A DNA stretch of 64,000 bases from Nemania diffusa. Its lineage: Eukaryota > Ascomycota > Sordariomycetes > Xylariales > Xylariaceae. The notes beneath the pieces were generated by a model, which saw nothing but the letters and a program-made list of their open reading frames with translations, ran no database searches and was not told the origin of the DNA. Numbering within the stretch: the first letter of the stretch is position 1; each line of letters begins with the position of its first letter. A program made the translations under genes and the position numbers. The stretch is from contig JBBPUQ010000005.1 in assembly GCA_038501195.1 (NCBI GenBank), positions 4,092,001 to 4,156,000 of the forward strand. Direction: 5' to 3'. This document shows positions 11,031 to 22,433 of the stretch, one piece after another.

Positions 11031-13368
11031 TTATGCATGGATGGTGGTTTGCTGAGGTTGGAAGACAGCAGACGTGAGGAAGACATCGCCACCGCGAACT
11101 GGCGAGTTCTTCATTGGAGGCGACGGCGCAGGCGGCGATAGTGGTGGGGGCCTGTTGGAAACCTTGGGAACAGCCGACGAGTTGCTGATCCCCAAAACAT
11201 CAAGGCTGCGGGCGTGATGCAACATCTTCTTTCGGCTCTGGAGTGGTCGCTGGGGCGTGGGCTCGGCGCTGCTGGTGCTGCTCGCACCACTGTTGAGCTT
11301 GGTGAACTCGTTCTCCACATCCTCTAGTAGAGCGTAGACGTCGCTGTCAGCGTAGATGCGGATGCTCTCCATTCGCTCGAGCGCTGACTGTGTGGTGCTG
11401 CTCAACCGGCTCCGATGTGACTTGCCGTCCTCGTTCTCCTCTTCAATAATAGCTGATGGCACTCGGGCCACGACCCGTTGGGGGGAGGATGCCGGCGACG
11501 GGGATGAGCAATCCAGGAACGTAGCACTCTTGGTGGGACTGCGAGGCGGTGTTGAGACGTCAGCAACACTGGGTTGCATCCGCATGCCCAAACCCATGCC
11601 CATAACCTGTTGCAGGCCATCAGCGGTAACGCCAAGACCGGTGGTGCTAGCCATGGCCGCCGCGGCAGCAACATGCTCCAGCAGCTTTTGGCGAACGCGG
11701 GTGCGTCGGTTCTCGGCGTGCTCGAGCTTTGTTACCCAGTCGTCGATGGAAGCATCGAGCTCGGCTAACGTCTCCTCCTGCTTCAGCATGGCCTCGTAGC
11801 TAAACTTGGCCACGCGAGGTGACCGGAGATACTGGCAGACGCGCGATTGGAGATTACGCCGTCCGGCGCGGAGAGATGTGTATGTGTGGCGAAGATACTC
11901 GGTTCTTTCATCGAGCTGGCGAAGCTCCTGTTTAGTTGTTAATATTGCAAACTTTTGCTTTTTATAGTGAAGGACTTATAAGCTTACCTTAGAGAGGTTA
12001 TCCACATCCTCCCTTCTTAGTACCTCAAACCTCGCCGCTTGGCCAAGAGCTTGTTTCTGTAGATGGGCAGTTTCTGCCTGATCCAGCCTCTTCGCAGCCT
12101 CGCTAGGCCGATATCCCTGAGGGAGCGTCTCAAAAGCTCTCCTTTCGGTGCTCAGGCTCCTTTTCGATTCGGTGCGTCTGTGAGTGCCGCCAATGGGCGT
12201 CCCGTCGACCCGCTTTCGAGGGCGACCACGCTCCATTATGCTCCCGGAATCGGATTGTCCTCTCCTGTGAGCCAGTGACGAATTGCTGGGTATGCTGACA
12301 TCGGCTTCGGGCTTGGGAGCCGAGGTGACATCCATGGAACTTGGGGGTGCTACAGTGGCTACGGCTGGATATTGCTTTTCCCAAGGGGATGGCGAGCGAC
12401 GTGACTCTGCGGGAGCAGAGACCGGAGTGGGAATTGTCGGGGTTGTCATGTATGTCGTAGCAGACCTGGGTGTCGTTGTTGAGCCTGTGGCAGACTGTGG
12501 CGTGAAGGGTGTGAAAGGAGTTCGTGTTCTTGGCGACTCATCTGGGCGAGGAGGTCGTACCGGTTGGTCCTGTTGATTTCCCCCGGATCTGAGCCGGCTC
12601 AGTGACAGTTTTCGAGCGAGAGCTGGGAACGTTCCAGGTTGGTAAGGAATTGTAAGTGGTGCCAGGTCCTTTGGGGAGAGGGGTTGCCTGGTCATGGTTT
12701 TTGCAGCATTCGACAAAATAGATGTGCCATTATTTGCTGCTGGCTCTGAAGTCACGTTTGAACATTTCGGCTCTGCACGCAAGTTTAGTCGTAGAGTGTT
12801 GACGGGAGTACTGATAGAACGCTCATGAAGAGCTGGTCGACCTGGAATTGTAGCTAGGTATCGTTAGTACTGGCTATAGTCGACATGATGGTCAAACTTA
12901 CGTGAGTCCATTGAAACCTCTTGGACCGTTGTCATGGGCCCAAGTTCGGGAACGCTCACTTTCCTCCTCCGAGTCAGGTTGTGTTCCTTAATCCTCAATA
13001 GAAGTCCAGTTGATAGTCCAGATTTTTCCGGGGATTGGCCCATGGCAATAGCGTGTGCTTGATCCAGATCAAGAGGCTTGGCTGCCGTAACCGGCGGCAG
13101 CGTTCTGTCCTTGGGAAACAATTGATACTTGCGTCCTTCCTGGACGTGTATCCTCCTAATAGGTTTCTTCTCATCGGCGGAGTGGATGGAAACTAACTGC
13201 ATTGAACAATTCATGAGTTATGTTGGCTCTCACACAAGAGCATGGCGGTGATGTATGTGGGCTTACAGAATCGGTTGAAGCTTTGGCGGAAAAGGTATTT
13301 GCTATATAGCTCCTGAGGCTGTTGGTCTCGCCATCGCTTTCTATCATGCAAGCTGCTATATGGGCCAT
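11031..13368 (-). CDS. Conserved coiled-coil protein of unknown function (4 exons, 715 aa)
   Basis: Four exons join in frame: 13368-13267, 13196-12902, 12841-11988 and 11927-11031, with GT..AG introns of 70, 60 and 60 bp; the sum is 2148 nt. An in-frame stop lies just upstream of the chosen ATG. I do not recognise a named family. The segment around residues 100-140 is basic and ordered-looking (LLLRIKEHNL, RRRKVSVPELGP). The middle is Pro/Ser/Thr-rich and probably disordered. From residue 418 a heptad-like helical region rich in Arg and Glu follows (LDERTEYLR, AENRRTRVRQKLLEHVAAAA), which should form a coiled coil. The C-terminus is again Ser/Pro-rich. The strong contrast between conserved-looking blocks and linkers suggests a cytoplasmic scaffold, but that is inference. 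A septation-protein (Uds1) identity was considered and not supported. Confidence 0.85.
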
Positions 13369-16300
13369 CTCCAGGACACGGCCCTATGTACAGGCGGATC
13401 GCTGACCACAAAAAGAAATGAAACGGGTCTATGCTTAAGCAACCTGGGAAAGTCCTTCGCAATAGGAAATGATAGGTTGGGAAATAGATGATTAAGTATA
13501 TAATATATATGTTAGCTAAAGCAGAATGGGCGTGTATCGAACATAGCCGGGAGTGGGCTCGAGCAAGGTTCTTTCGAATTGCTTATAAGAAAGAAGACGG
13601 CAAGGGAATGCAAACACTTCGGGGATGGCTGATATCAAGATGGACATATAGCAGCGCAGGAAACGGAGAATAGCTAATCACGGTTGGAGGTTGCAGAAGA
13701 TGCCTGTGCTTAATGCGTGAAATATACTAGCCCACCTCGTGCATGCATGTACGTATGTATAATATGTCACCAGCAAGGTGTGAAGGGACCTGCGCTCCAA
13801 TCTTTCTTTGGGTGAAACGAGACGACATGCGTGCCTGTTCGAGGGACCCGTATTCGGTACCTGTCTACATACCTATCTTTGCTACACTACCTACTGTGCA
13901 GTTCCTCCCTGGCTCAGAGTCTTCACCTCTCAATGACCACTTCAGACCCTTGTCGTAGATTCCAGGCCCCCATAAGGCCGATACTGGTGGTGTTGCTCGC
14001 TTGCTGTAAGAGATCTCGTGCAGCATCCTACCTTTCCCCGGTGTGGCGTGCCCTCCCTTGCCAGATGTGTCTACTGTAGGCACTCTGGCTGTAAGAGCGG
14101 TTGTCCTAGTGTAGTGTGACGCCCATTGATAGCCCTCGATACCACCACCCCAGTAATAGATAGCATCGGGGTTGCATACCACAAGAGTTTAGGTCGTTTA
14201 GGTCCAAAAGGTAGTGGAAAGGGGTTCCAGATCCCAGATTTCTGCAGGGACAGGGGTCACTGAAACCGCTTACCTACCATGGTAATCGGCCAGGGGTGCT
14301 ACAGCTTTGACCCCCGACTGCCAAGACTCTCTCCGACAAGTACCCTGCAACTTAGCAACTCGAGGCCTGGGGCCAGTCCTGTCAGCGTGACAGAAACTTT
14401 TCTCACGAAGCGGGAACAAAGCAGACTGGGAATGTTTCCTACGGAATGGCTCTAGGGATGACAATTTCTACGTACGCTCGATGAATGGATTCTCTCCGAG
14501 CAATATTTATGCTTCCTTTTGAAACAACTGTCCAGCCATGTTTCGAACGTCAGATAAGGTCATTGAATACATAGTAGAGGAACAAGAAAATGAAGCTAAT
14601 CGACGATCTTTAAAAATAAATAAAAAATAACACCGACACACAATGTAGTATAAACCACTTTTATCTACTTATACCTACCTATATTACAGTGCCACTGTAC
14701 CGAGTTACTATTTCTGTAGCGAGTATAAAAAGTGGCAACACTGCACCTAGTTATGTAGATAATTCATCATATCTCCAGTGTGTTCGCAAGGAATACCGAG
14801 ACCACCATTATGATCCGCTATCACGGTGACATCGGTCTGTAGGAGGGGAGGTGAGAATAGATAGGAGCGTTGATAAAACCATTTCTTAGGAACACTACCC
14901 TTCTAAAGTTTCACACGTCTTAGAATGATCATATATTACGGCGCATGTTAACCCCAGATTAGCTACATAGTTAAGATGCGCGCGTATAGCCCGTCTAGAT
15001 GGTAGGCATCGCGCAATCAAGCGGTGGGAAACAAAGTGTCACTTGTGCAGTCCGTTGTAATCCACATAGGGCAAACCCATCTCAAGTAATCCCTCGTACA
15101 AGCTAATGCGACCTCTTCCAGATAGGTATGCCAGTTTCAAGTGGAACATAACGATGTGTACTATGAAAACTCGTACTGATAGCAGTGGGCGTGTTTTAGA
15201 TTTATTGTGTACATAGTCTCTCTCCTCTAGCGTCTATGAGGGACGGTTTCCTCACTCAAATCCTGATCATTAACTCATGCAGCTCATCTTATCATGATCA
15301 ACTCAACTACCGTGCAGCTCCAAGAATACCTCTGGCCATCCTCCACAGCGGCATGCAGCGTGCAGATGGTTTCTAAAACGATTCACATAGAACACCAGCA
15401 TCAGTGTGGCGTGCATGAAACTTCTTAAGCTGCCGAAAGAGTCCACGATCGTCGTGCTCAAGATCCTCGGGAATGCTCTGCATCAGCTATGATATCATGT
15501 GGCCTGAGGATACGATATTCGGACTTCGAGTCTGTGAGTGAAGAGTAAGCCATCTGGTTCACGGATTCTTGGAAGTATCCCCTTCCGCCCGTGATAGACT
15601 TTGTATGCAGCTTGTTATACGCCATCCCATATCGTAACTAGGAGATTAGCCGTACAGCGTACATACAGCGGAGAATTTTCCTCGTGGGTTGTTGGAAGTT
15701 TCAGAGAATTCGTCCCCATAGCACAAACGACAATATCTGATTGGCTGTTCAGACGTCCGCATGAATCATCTCGAGTAGGTACTAGAGTCTAGATTAAACA
15801 TCCACCAACGCATAAATGCGATGGCAAAAAGTGGCTGGAACCGGCTGTACCACAAGGATAGAGCATGAGCCCGACTAAAAGCGAGGCGAGGCGAATATCA
15901 GAGCCCAGGTAGGTAGTCTAATCGAGTAATCGAGGTAGAGTGGCAATCTCTCTCTTAAGTCATATTATACGTAAGTATACCCAAATCAGCACCTAATGCA
16001 CACTTCCCATACCGGTGGCCAATTAAGAGATATTTCGACTACTGCATACCTACGCAGTAGGTAGTTATAAGATGTTTACAAATATGATATAGGTACCTGT
16101 CTATCTATCACACTCGGGAGTCGGCATGGCTAGTCGCAACATCAATACCTAATCCCTACAGATCATAGCAACTAGTACACTGCATACTGACTGCATGCTA
16201 GTGCTCAGTTGTTGAGCTACACTAGATAACGTGCGGTCACGGGGGGGCTACAAGTAGGGAGGTATGTAGCCCATTATAACAGACCTAAGAATCGTTGCAA

Positions 16301-19300
16301 TTTTGATCTTTCAAGGCATCTACTGTACTGTATGCTACTGCGTAGATATCGGAACTTTAATACTGTATAAAATACGATCGATATCCCATCGTGGCATAGC
16401 GCTATTCGTCTACCAAAATCGGAATCTCGCTTATTATTTGAACTAAGAATTAGGTTTAGGTGAATATCTACGCGAAGAGAGATTGCCAAAGCGAGATAAG
16501 CGCTGACTAGAATCGAAAGCCAACGTCTTGGCATTACTCTAAATCGGTTGGTTAACTGACAACTGAGATAGCGTCTATGCCCTGCCGTAAGTAATGCACT
16601 TCATGTAGTATATATGGATAGACATTAGATGCTACCTACAATTCTTTAATGTCCGTTTCTGGGCCTCAACATGGGAAGAGAAACCGCACGCCTTATTATG
16701 TCACCCCGTATTTCAGGTGAGCCATACTTATCTCGAAAATCCCCTGAATATAACAAGAGCTCGCTATGATTATAGGGCCAACAGAATGTCCATCGAAGCT
16801 CGATAGAAGCTTATGTTATAGGCGAGGGGTACCCCTGTGCCGTAGAGGGAAAGTCCTGGATCAGCTAGGAACAGGTATCGAAGTGAGCCTATCGGGGTTG
16901 AACCGCCATCACATCAATTGCGGAACTTCCCTTCATTCCAGGAACAACGCAGGACTTCGTTATATCCATGTCACCACATAAAAGAGGTCTCTCGTAATTT
17001 GCCCATGACAACTCATCAATACTCTGTAAGCGATTCCCCGACGTCAATTCTAACTTTATAGCGATCGCCAACTCATGCTACCTCCTCTACTAAGCACCAT
17101 GCCACGACATCAATTATTTTAATATCGAGTATGTGAAAGATGTTTCGGCCACGCTGCAGCAAGCAGCGGCGCCAGTCCTGAGAGAGGTATGGGATCCGGA
17201 TTTGAAACTAGACTACTTGTTGGACGCTGTTTCAGGCCCGGGACAGTCGCCCCGATCAGATGGAATGAAGGAAAATCGAAACGGGTTTCCTGCGGGGCTC
17301 CATGCGGTCTCCAAATTTATCTCCCGACAGCCTACGACCTAGACTCTCTAGTAGCGTAGTCTAGATAGCGTATTACTCAACCAGGAGGTCATGTGGTGGC
17401 GGCGGGCTCACTCGACAGCAGTAGTGTCTTAAACACTTGACCTATTTTAGAGTCGCGGCAAGTGGCCTCGCGCTATAACCACTGACTGCATCGTTCTTCT
17501 TCTAGTGTAGAGAAGAGTTATTCTTATGAATTGAGCACCGGAGGTACGGGACCGCCTCGGACATACTACTCAGAAGGTAGTAGTAGCATCCAAACTTTTG
17601 GAAGCTATCATGATTCTTAGTGTCTCGAAAATTTACGAGTAGCATGAACTAGCCGCCTAGACGCTGAAAGGAACTTTGAGAAGGTAGGCTACCCGGACTT
17701 TATCATCCTCACCAGCAAGTCTCAGAGCAAATTCCCCCACTGCTCTACGTAAATCCCTACGCAAAAGAGAAGAAAGTAAACAAGTGAGTACCTAAGTAAA
17801 ATCGTCCGAATTTTGGGCGAGAGTGGGGTTGACCATATATCTACATACATACACTACCTATCTAGATATCCCGCAGTTAAACGGTCTCCTTGGCGACCTA
17901 GTCTAGAGTTAGATTATTAGGGGACTGCACTAACTACACTAGGTAAGCTATCTATAAGTACTCTGTCAAACGCACAGACAACATTCACGCTACTTACAGT
18001 AGGTACTGCATGTCTCCGCTCACCAACCTCACGAGGGAGAATATTGAGGGCGAGGGTCAAGGGAGCCTGGCTACAATAGGGGGACATGGTCCTGAATTAA
18101 CGTGAGGCCATGTTACCTATACTGTACACTGCTACAGCATTGGTTCGGCTAGGCGGACCCATGATGACGGATGCCCGGTCTGTCACAGAGTCACAAAACC
18201 TCAGGCAGGCAGTGTACCTTTGCAAAATCTCAAATACCACTCTACGCCAACCATGTCTTTGGTGGGCTTCCGTCCGACATGGACCCCCCCCCCCGAGGCC
18301 GGCCGGGTCGTGGCCTCGCTGTGACGCTGAAGCTCGTGGGGATAGGGATTGGATTGAATTGAAGCTCGATAAGCCGGTCACGTTTCTGTCCCGGGACCCT
18401 GGCCTAGCGAACTCCCCCCCCAACGGCGAACATGTCCACATACGGCACTCTCGTCCTGGAAGAGCCGCAGCGACGGATTCCAAACCCACTGGCTAGAAAC
18501 CCTTAGAAAGTGCGGAGGCAAATTGCCTATAAGACGTTCTGTTATGCGCTCCATGATAAAGATTACCATGCTGCGCTCTCCTTTTCCTGCTATGGAGACT
18601 AGTAATTTCCCCCACTGCCGGTGGCTATCGCGAGGTGATATCGTAGGTAGGTAGGTCATGCGTGGTGATGACTTTCTGTGTATGTATGCGAGCACCCGAC
18701 GGTCTGGTTGATGAGAATGCGCCGTGTGCATACATACAATAAGTGTGCTCATCGCGCATCACCCCCAGCGGTGTCGGCGACGGTCAGACCGACAACCTAG
18801 CAGCCCCCAGCTTGTTGGGCTGAGATGCCAGGTGCTCATCACCGTCGCATTTACCTACCAATCTATTTTGACGTGAGAGGGGTGTGTAGTCGTCGATATG
18901 TCAGTTATGTGAATGTTCGAGAGGAATTACCCGTTGGTCGGTTATTCGCTCATGCAACACCCCGCGTCTGTATGGCTGGCACATAGACGCCACAGCGAGC
19001 TGCAGGAATACTGATACGGTGATACCTCAATTCCCCAAGAATTGCACTAGGCTACACCGAGCGGGAAGCGCTTGGATCCCGCGCGCCCGCGCGCGCGGCC
19101 ATGGCCACCGCGCTCAATCAATCACTAACGACGAAGAATTGTCAGCTGGGCGTCTGCCGAGAGTGACACGGACGTCAGACCCACGGCCTCGCCTCATACC
19201 TACTTTTACCGGTCTATATACACATGCGGCCAAATCTCATGATTCACTATGAGGCCCAACCACTTAGGTGAATGGCGTTCGTTAATCGTTGACGATGGGG

Positions 19301-19896
19301 TCGAAAGGGGGGGCTATTTTCGTTCCTGACGTGAGGTGCTTTGTGTGAGTAGCATGAGGGGGCCGTTTGCCACCCCCAGATATGGGCTCTTCTCAGGCGG
19401 ATTCGATACTACTCAGCAAGTCCAACTTATGAAAATGGAAGTTATAACAGTTGAGTGGGTAGATCTCGGGTGTCTCTCATAGTTATAACGACAACTAGAT
19501 ACCTAGATCATCGCTCGTCCTCCTGCGAATGTGGTTTGTTTTACACGTCTACGCAGCCGTACATCCGTGTTCGAGTCTGAAGGCTTTGAAGTTTCGATCT
19601 GGTCTCCTCATTAATAGAACATTTGCTGATTACTATGTCTATAGCCCCTCATCCGAATACACATACGTAGTCTTCCATATGCACTTTAACTATGGTTGTG
19701 TCTGGTTAATCGACGCGTAAGCTCAGAGGCTCGCAACCCCTTTCCGTTTGAGGTTACTGCCTCGCCACCTTGACACACCTAATGCCTTATCTTTCTCGCT
19801 TCCTCGAGTATCATCTAGTAGGATCGCACCAATCTGAGTGTGCCTCGTACATAATAGTGATATACACCACTGCCTGATTGAATATCATGAACTCCC
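13369..19896. other. Long gene-poor stretch
   Basis: About 6.5 kb without a supportable gene. Open frames are all under about 130 codons and look random on both strands. It contains scattered TACCTACC/TAGGTAGG runs (for example near 14670, 15905, 16070 and 18642), a poly-C run near 18285 and a CpG-alternating run near 19078-19098. The first several hundred bases are probably the promoter and 5' UTR of the coiled-coil gene. I see no transposon ORF, tRNA or rRNA gene. Confidence 0.6.
19078..19100. other. CpG-alternating run
   Basis: A short run of CGCGCGCC and CGCGCGCGCGG next to a GGCCATGGCC palindrome, standing out in surroundings that are otherwise balanced to AT-rich. Confidence 0.7.
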
Positions 19897-20325
19897 TTAC
19901 ACCGGCGATGTCATATTCGCCAAAACGACCCTATAGCCATCCGGATCCTCAAACGTAGCACCACATCGATCCCAGTAGGGATTGAAGCTCTTGACGGGCT
20001 CGAAGCCCGCCCCTCTCATACGCGCTACGGCGGCTTGGTACAGCGTCTCATCCGGCATGTAGAATATCAGCAAGTTGTCTTGCGTGGGCGCACGCCCGGC
20101 CCGATGAGAGGCGTGCTGTGTGAATTCGAGGTGGTAGCCTGAGGCCGGGGCCAATGGCGACGAAGGTAGGGTCAATATCACACCATCGAAATCGTCATGG
20201 CCGGCGAATGAGAATTTCACTTCGAAGCCTAAGCCGTCCACATAGAAGGGCAGCAGAGTCGGGATTGAGTCTGTGGGCCTGGCGATGCGGATATGGGCTT
20301 GCGCTTCGGAAAGGGGGTTAGCCAT
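19897..20325 (-). CDS. VOC-superfamily (glyoxalase/bleomycin-resistance fold) protein, YycE-like
   Basis: A single exon of 142 codons from an ATG in good context. The protein has the paired beta-alpha-beta-beta-beta layout of VOC proteins: IRIARPTDS and FYVDGLGFEV at the start, YHLEFTQH in the middle, DNLLIFYMPD opening the second half, and NPYWDRCGATFEDPDGYRVV at the end. The order of these motifs resembles the bacterial YycE group of small VOC proteins, a family whose substrate is not firmly known. H and E residues at YHLEF and in FEDPDG could bind a metal. No targeting signal is visible, so it is probably cytosolic. It is the only supportable gene between 13.4 and 22.4 kb. Its similarity to a bacterial-type small protein is compatible with horizontal transfer, but the sequence alone does not prove that. 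Confidence 0.9.
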   Translation of the reverse strand: MANPLSEAQAHIRIARPTDSIPTLLPFYVDGLGFEVKFSFAGHDDFDGVILTLPSSPLAPASGYHLEFTQHASHRAGRAPTQDNLLIFYMPDETLYQAAVARMRGAGFEPVKSFNPYWDRCGATFEDPDGYRVVLANMTSPV

Positions 20326-22433
20326 TGCGACTTTGCACGCTTTCTGATATCTTATGGATGGAGGATGTCGTGTCGCAAATGATAAAGGTAAGTTTGCACC
20401 AAAAGCGTCAATTTTTGGTCACTGCTAATGACTCATGAATAGAAGCGGCTGAGATGAGAATGCCGAGGTTCGGCTTTGGTCGGCCAGCTGTATAAGCTGA
20501 CTAAATTTGTCTTGCATGTTTCTCAGGTATAATATCTACTAATTGTTTTTTGCTATCCACAGCCGAAACATTATCATGATATACATCTCGCATCAGTTCA
20601 TCAATCATCGATACACCAGCGCCTTGGGTTGCTGTTGTGATATGGTCATAATTGCCTCGACCACAATCACCACTCATGATAACTACCTACATCGCGATTT
20701 CTAAGATACTACTAAATGCCATGCTATTTATAGCAGGGCTCGCTGGGCATCTACGCCCCGTCACCTAAGAGCTTTAGGCAATGCTTCAATCAGAGATACA
20801 CGTGCCTGATCTGAAGTTAGTTCTTCAACAAGCATTCGTCTTATGGCGGTCTAGGGCTAAGACGATATGAAACTTAACCACGATATGCCAAACTAGTTCT
20901 CCCGCGGAACTAGAGTTGGAGAACATGCGGACTTGTTTACCTCTCTGAACATAGTTCACGAACGAGTCATGATAGCTTGAAGCTCCCACTAGCTCTCATA
21001 GGCGGGGATGGACCTTGTTCGATACGGTTGAATCTGACCCGACCTGACGGATCTTGCGGCCCAAATACCAAGAGGCTACCTTGGATTAGGGGGCCATGGT
21101 CTGGTCCCCCATCTTGTGAGGCTGAAGGTACCGAAGTGCCGGCAGAGTCGGTATACAGTAGATTCGCGAGGCCTCAATCCCTACATAAGTCATCCTCGGA
21201 ATATGCCACCATCTAGGATCAACGGAAGATCATCTAGAACCGGCGCACGCACTCGAAGGTAGCTAGCTGATATCTTTTTAGCATGTGTGTGCGAATAGGA
21301 TCGCCCTTGGATCGCCGCTCTCGAAAATCTGCATACTACCAAACAGAGACTTGCGGTGCACAGACTTTTTACTGCGTAGTTTCACATGTCTATCGCGACT
21401 TGTAAGGCTAACTAATTTTCAGCTCAAGTGATCCTAGTCATCACTAACACACAGGTAGGTAGTCTGCCTAGCTACCTAGTAGACCGACTCTTCTTCCCAG
21501 GCCCGTTTATCCCGTCACCATAGTGCAGTGCTATCAAGTAGTTGCTGTCCACTTATACTGAGTACACCCACATCGTTGCGCTGGTGGAATATCTAGAAGG
21601 ACTTTCGTGTATAGAATAGTGCATTGGATCCGTGATGTTAGCAGTACCAGGTACATGAACTACCCTCCCGTACTATAAGAGGGGGCTGGCGAACTGAAGA
21701 TCCAGGCAAACCCTAACTAGCATGGGGTCGAAACAAACCATAAGGCTGCTCTATTTTAGTCCTTCTAGTGTACTTGTCGAAAAAAAAATTCCAGACTCGA
21801 TCCTCTAATCACCGATCAAGAATTTAGTGCCCAAACTATACGGTGATGGCCTCATTATGATGTAAAGTTAATTCGCTTTGGTTTAACTCGCCCGCGCCGC
21901 TAGTTTCTTCATAGATATGCCTACTTGTAGGAAGTAGAGATATGATATAGTCTATCTAGCCCTATCGCAGCTGATATGTTTTATTTGCGCATCAAGTTTT
22001 CTTGCGCCGCTGTGCTTGAGGACAGCCGCCAGCTGACGGCAACTGGCAATTAATTGAGAGGCATCTCCCCGATACAGCAGGTGCCTGAAAAGTCAAATGC
22101 CTCCGTAATAATAACAGATGGTGACGGCTTGTAACGGGAATGGTAATTGATTAGATGTGTGCACGAGTGACACTACTAGCTTGATTCGGCAGGCCACAAA
22201 TGATGTGAGGCGAAAAGACGAGACATCTGCTGCAATAGAACTGTCTACGTAAGGAACACATCGCCGTTTCTATGCGGGGAAGAGGCAACATCACCAAGAG
22301 CAGTGCGCTGTTCTTTAGGAGCCTCCAAATCAACATTCGCAGTGCCTCGTTTGCCTCACCACCACCAGCCTCTTTGACGCCCACGCGAAGCTTTAGTTAC
22401 CGTCACCACAGTCACAGTCACAGCCACACGAAA
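20326..22433. other. Intergenic stretch
   Basis: About 2.1 kb without a supportable gene. It holds the 5' flank of the VOC gene and the promoter of the M1 peptidase gene. An ACTAGTTC ... GAACTAG short hairpin lies near 20892-20915 and TAGG/CCTA runs near 21455-21480. Confidence 0.6.

Noticed and set aside
10658..11092. Minus-strand open frame of 144 codons at the end of the coiled-coil gene
   Set aside because: Overlaps the end of the real gene in another frame and lies mostly in the 3' flank.
11031..13368. Identification of the coiled-coil protein as an up-regulated-during-septation (Uds1) protein
   Set aside because: Helical region resembles it only in being Arg/Glu-rich; the residues do not match what I know of that domain.
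18097..18496. Overlapping open frames of about 130 codons on both strands
   Set aside because: Mirror frames over the same DNA with no protein-like features.
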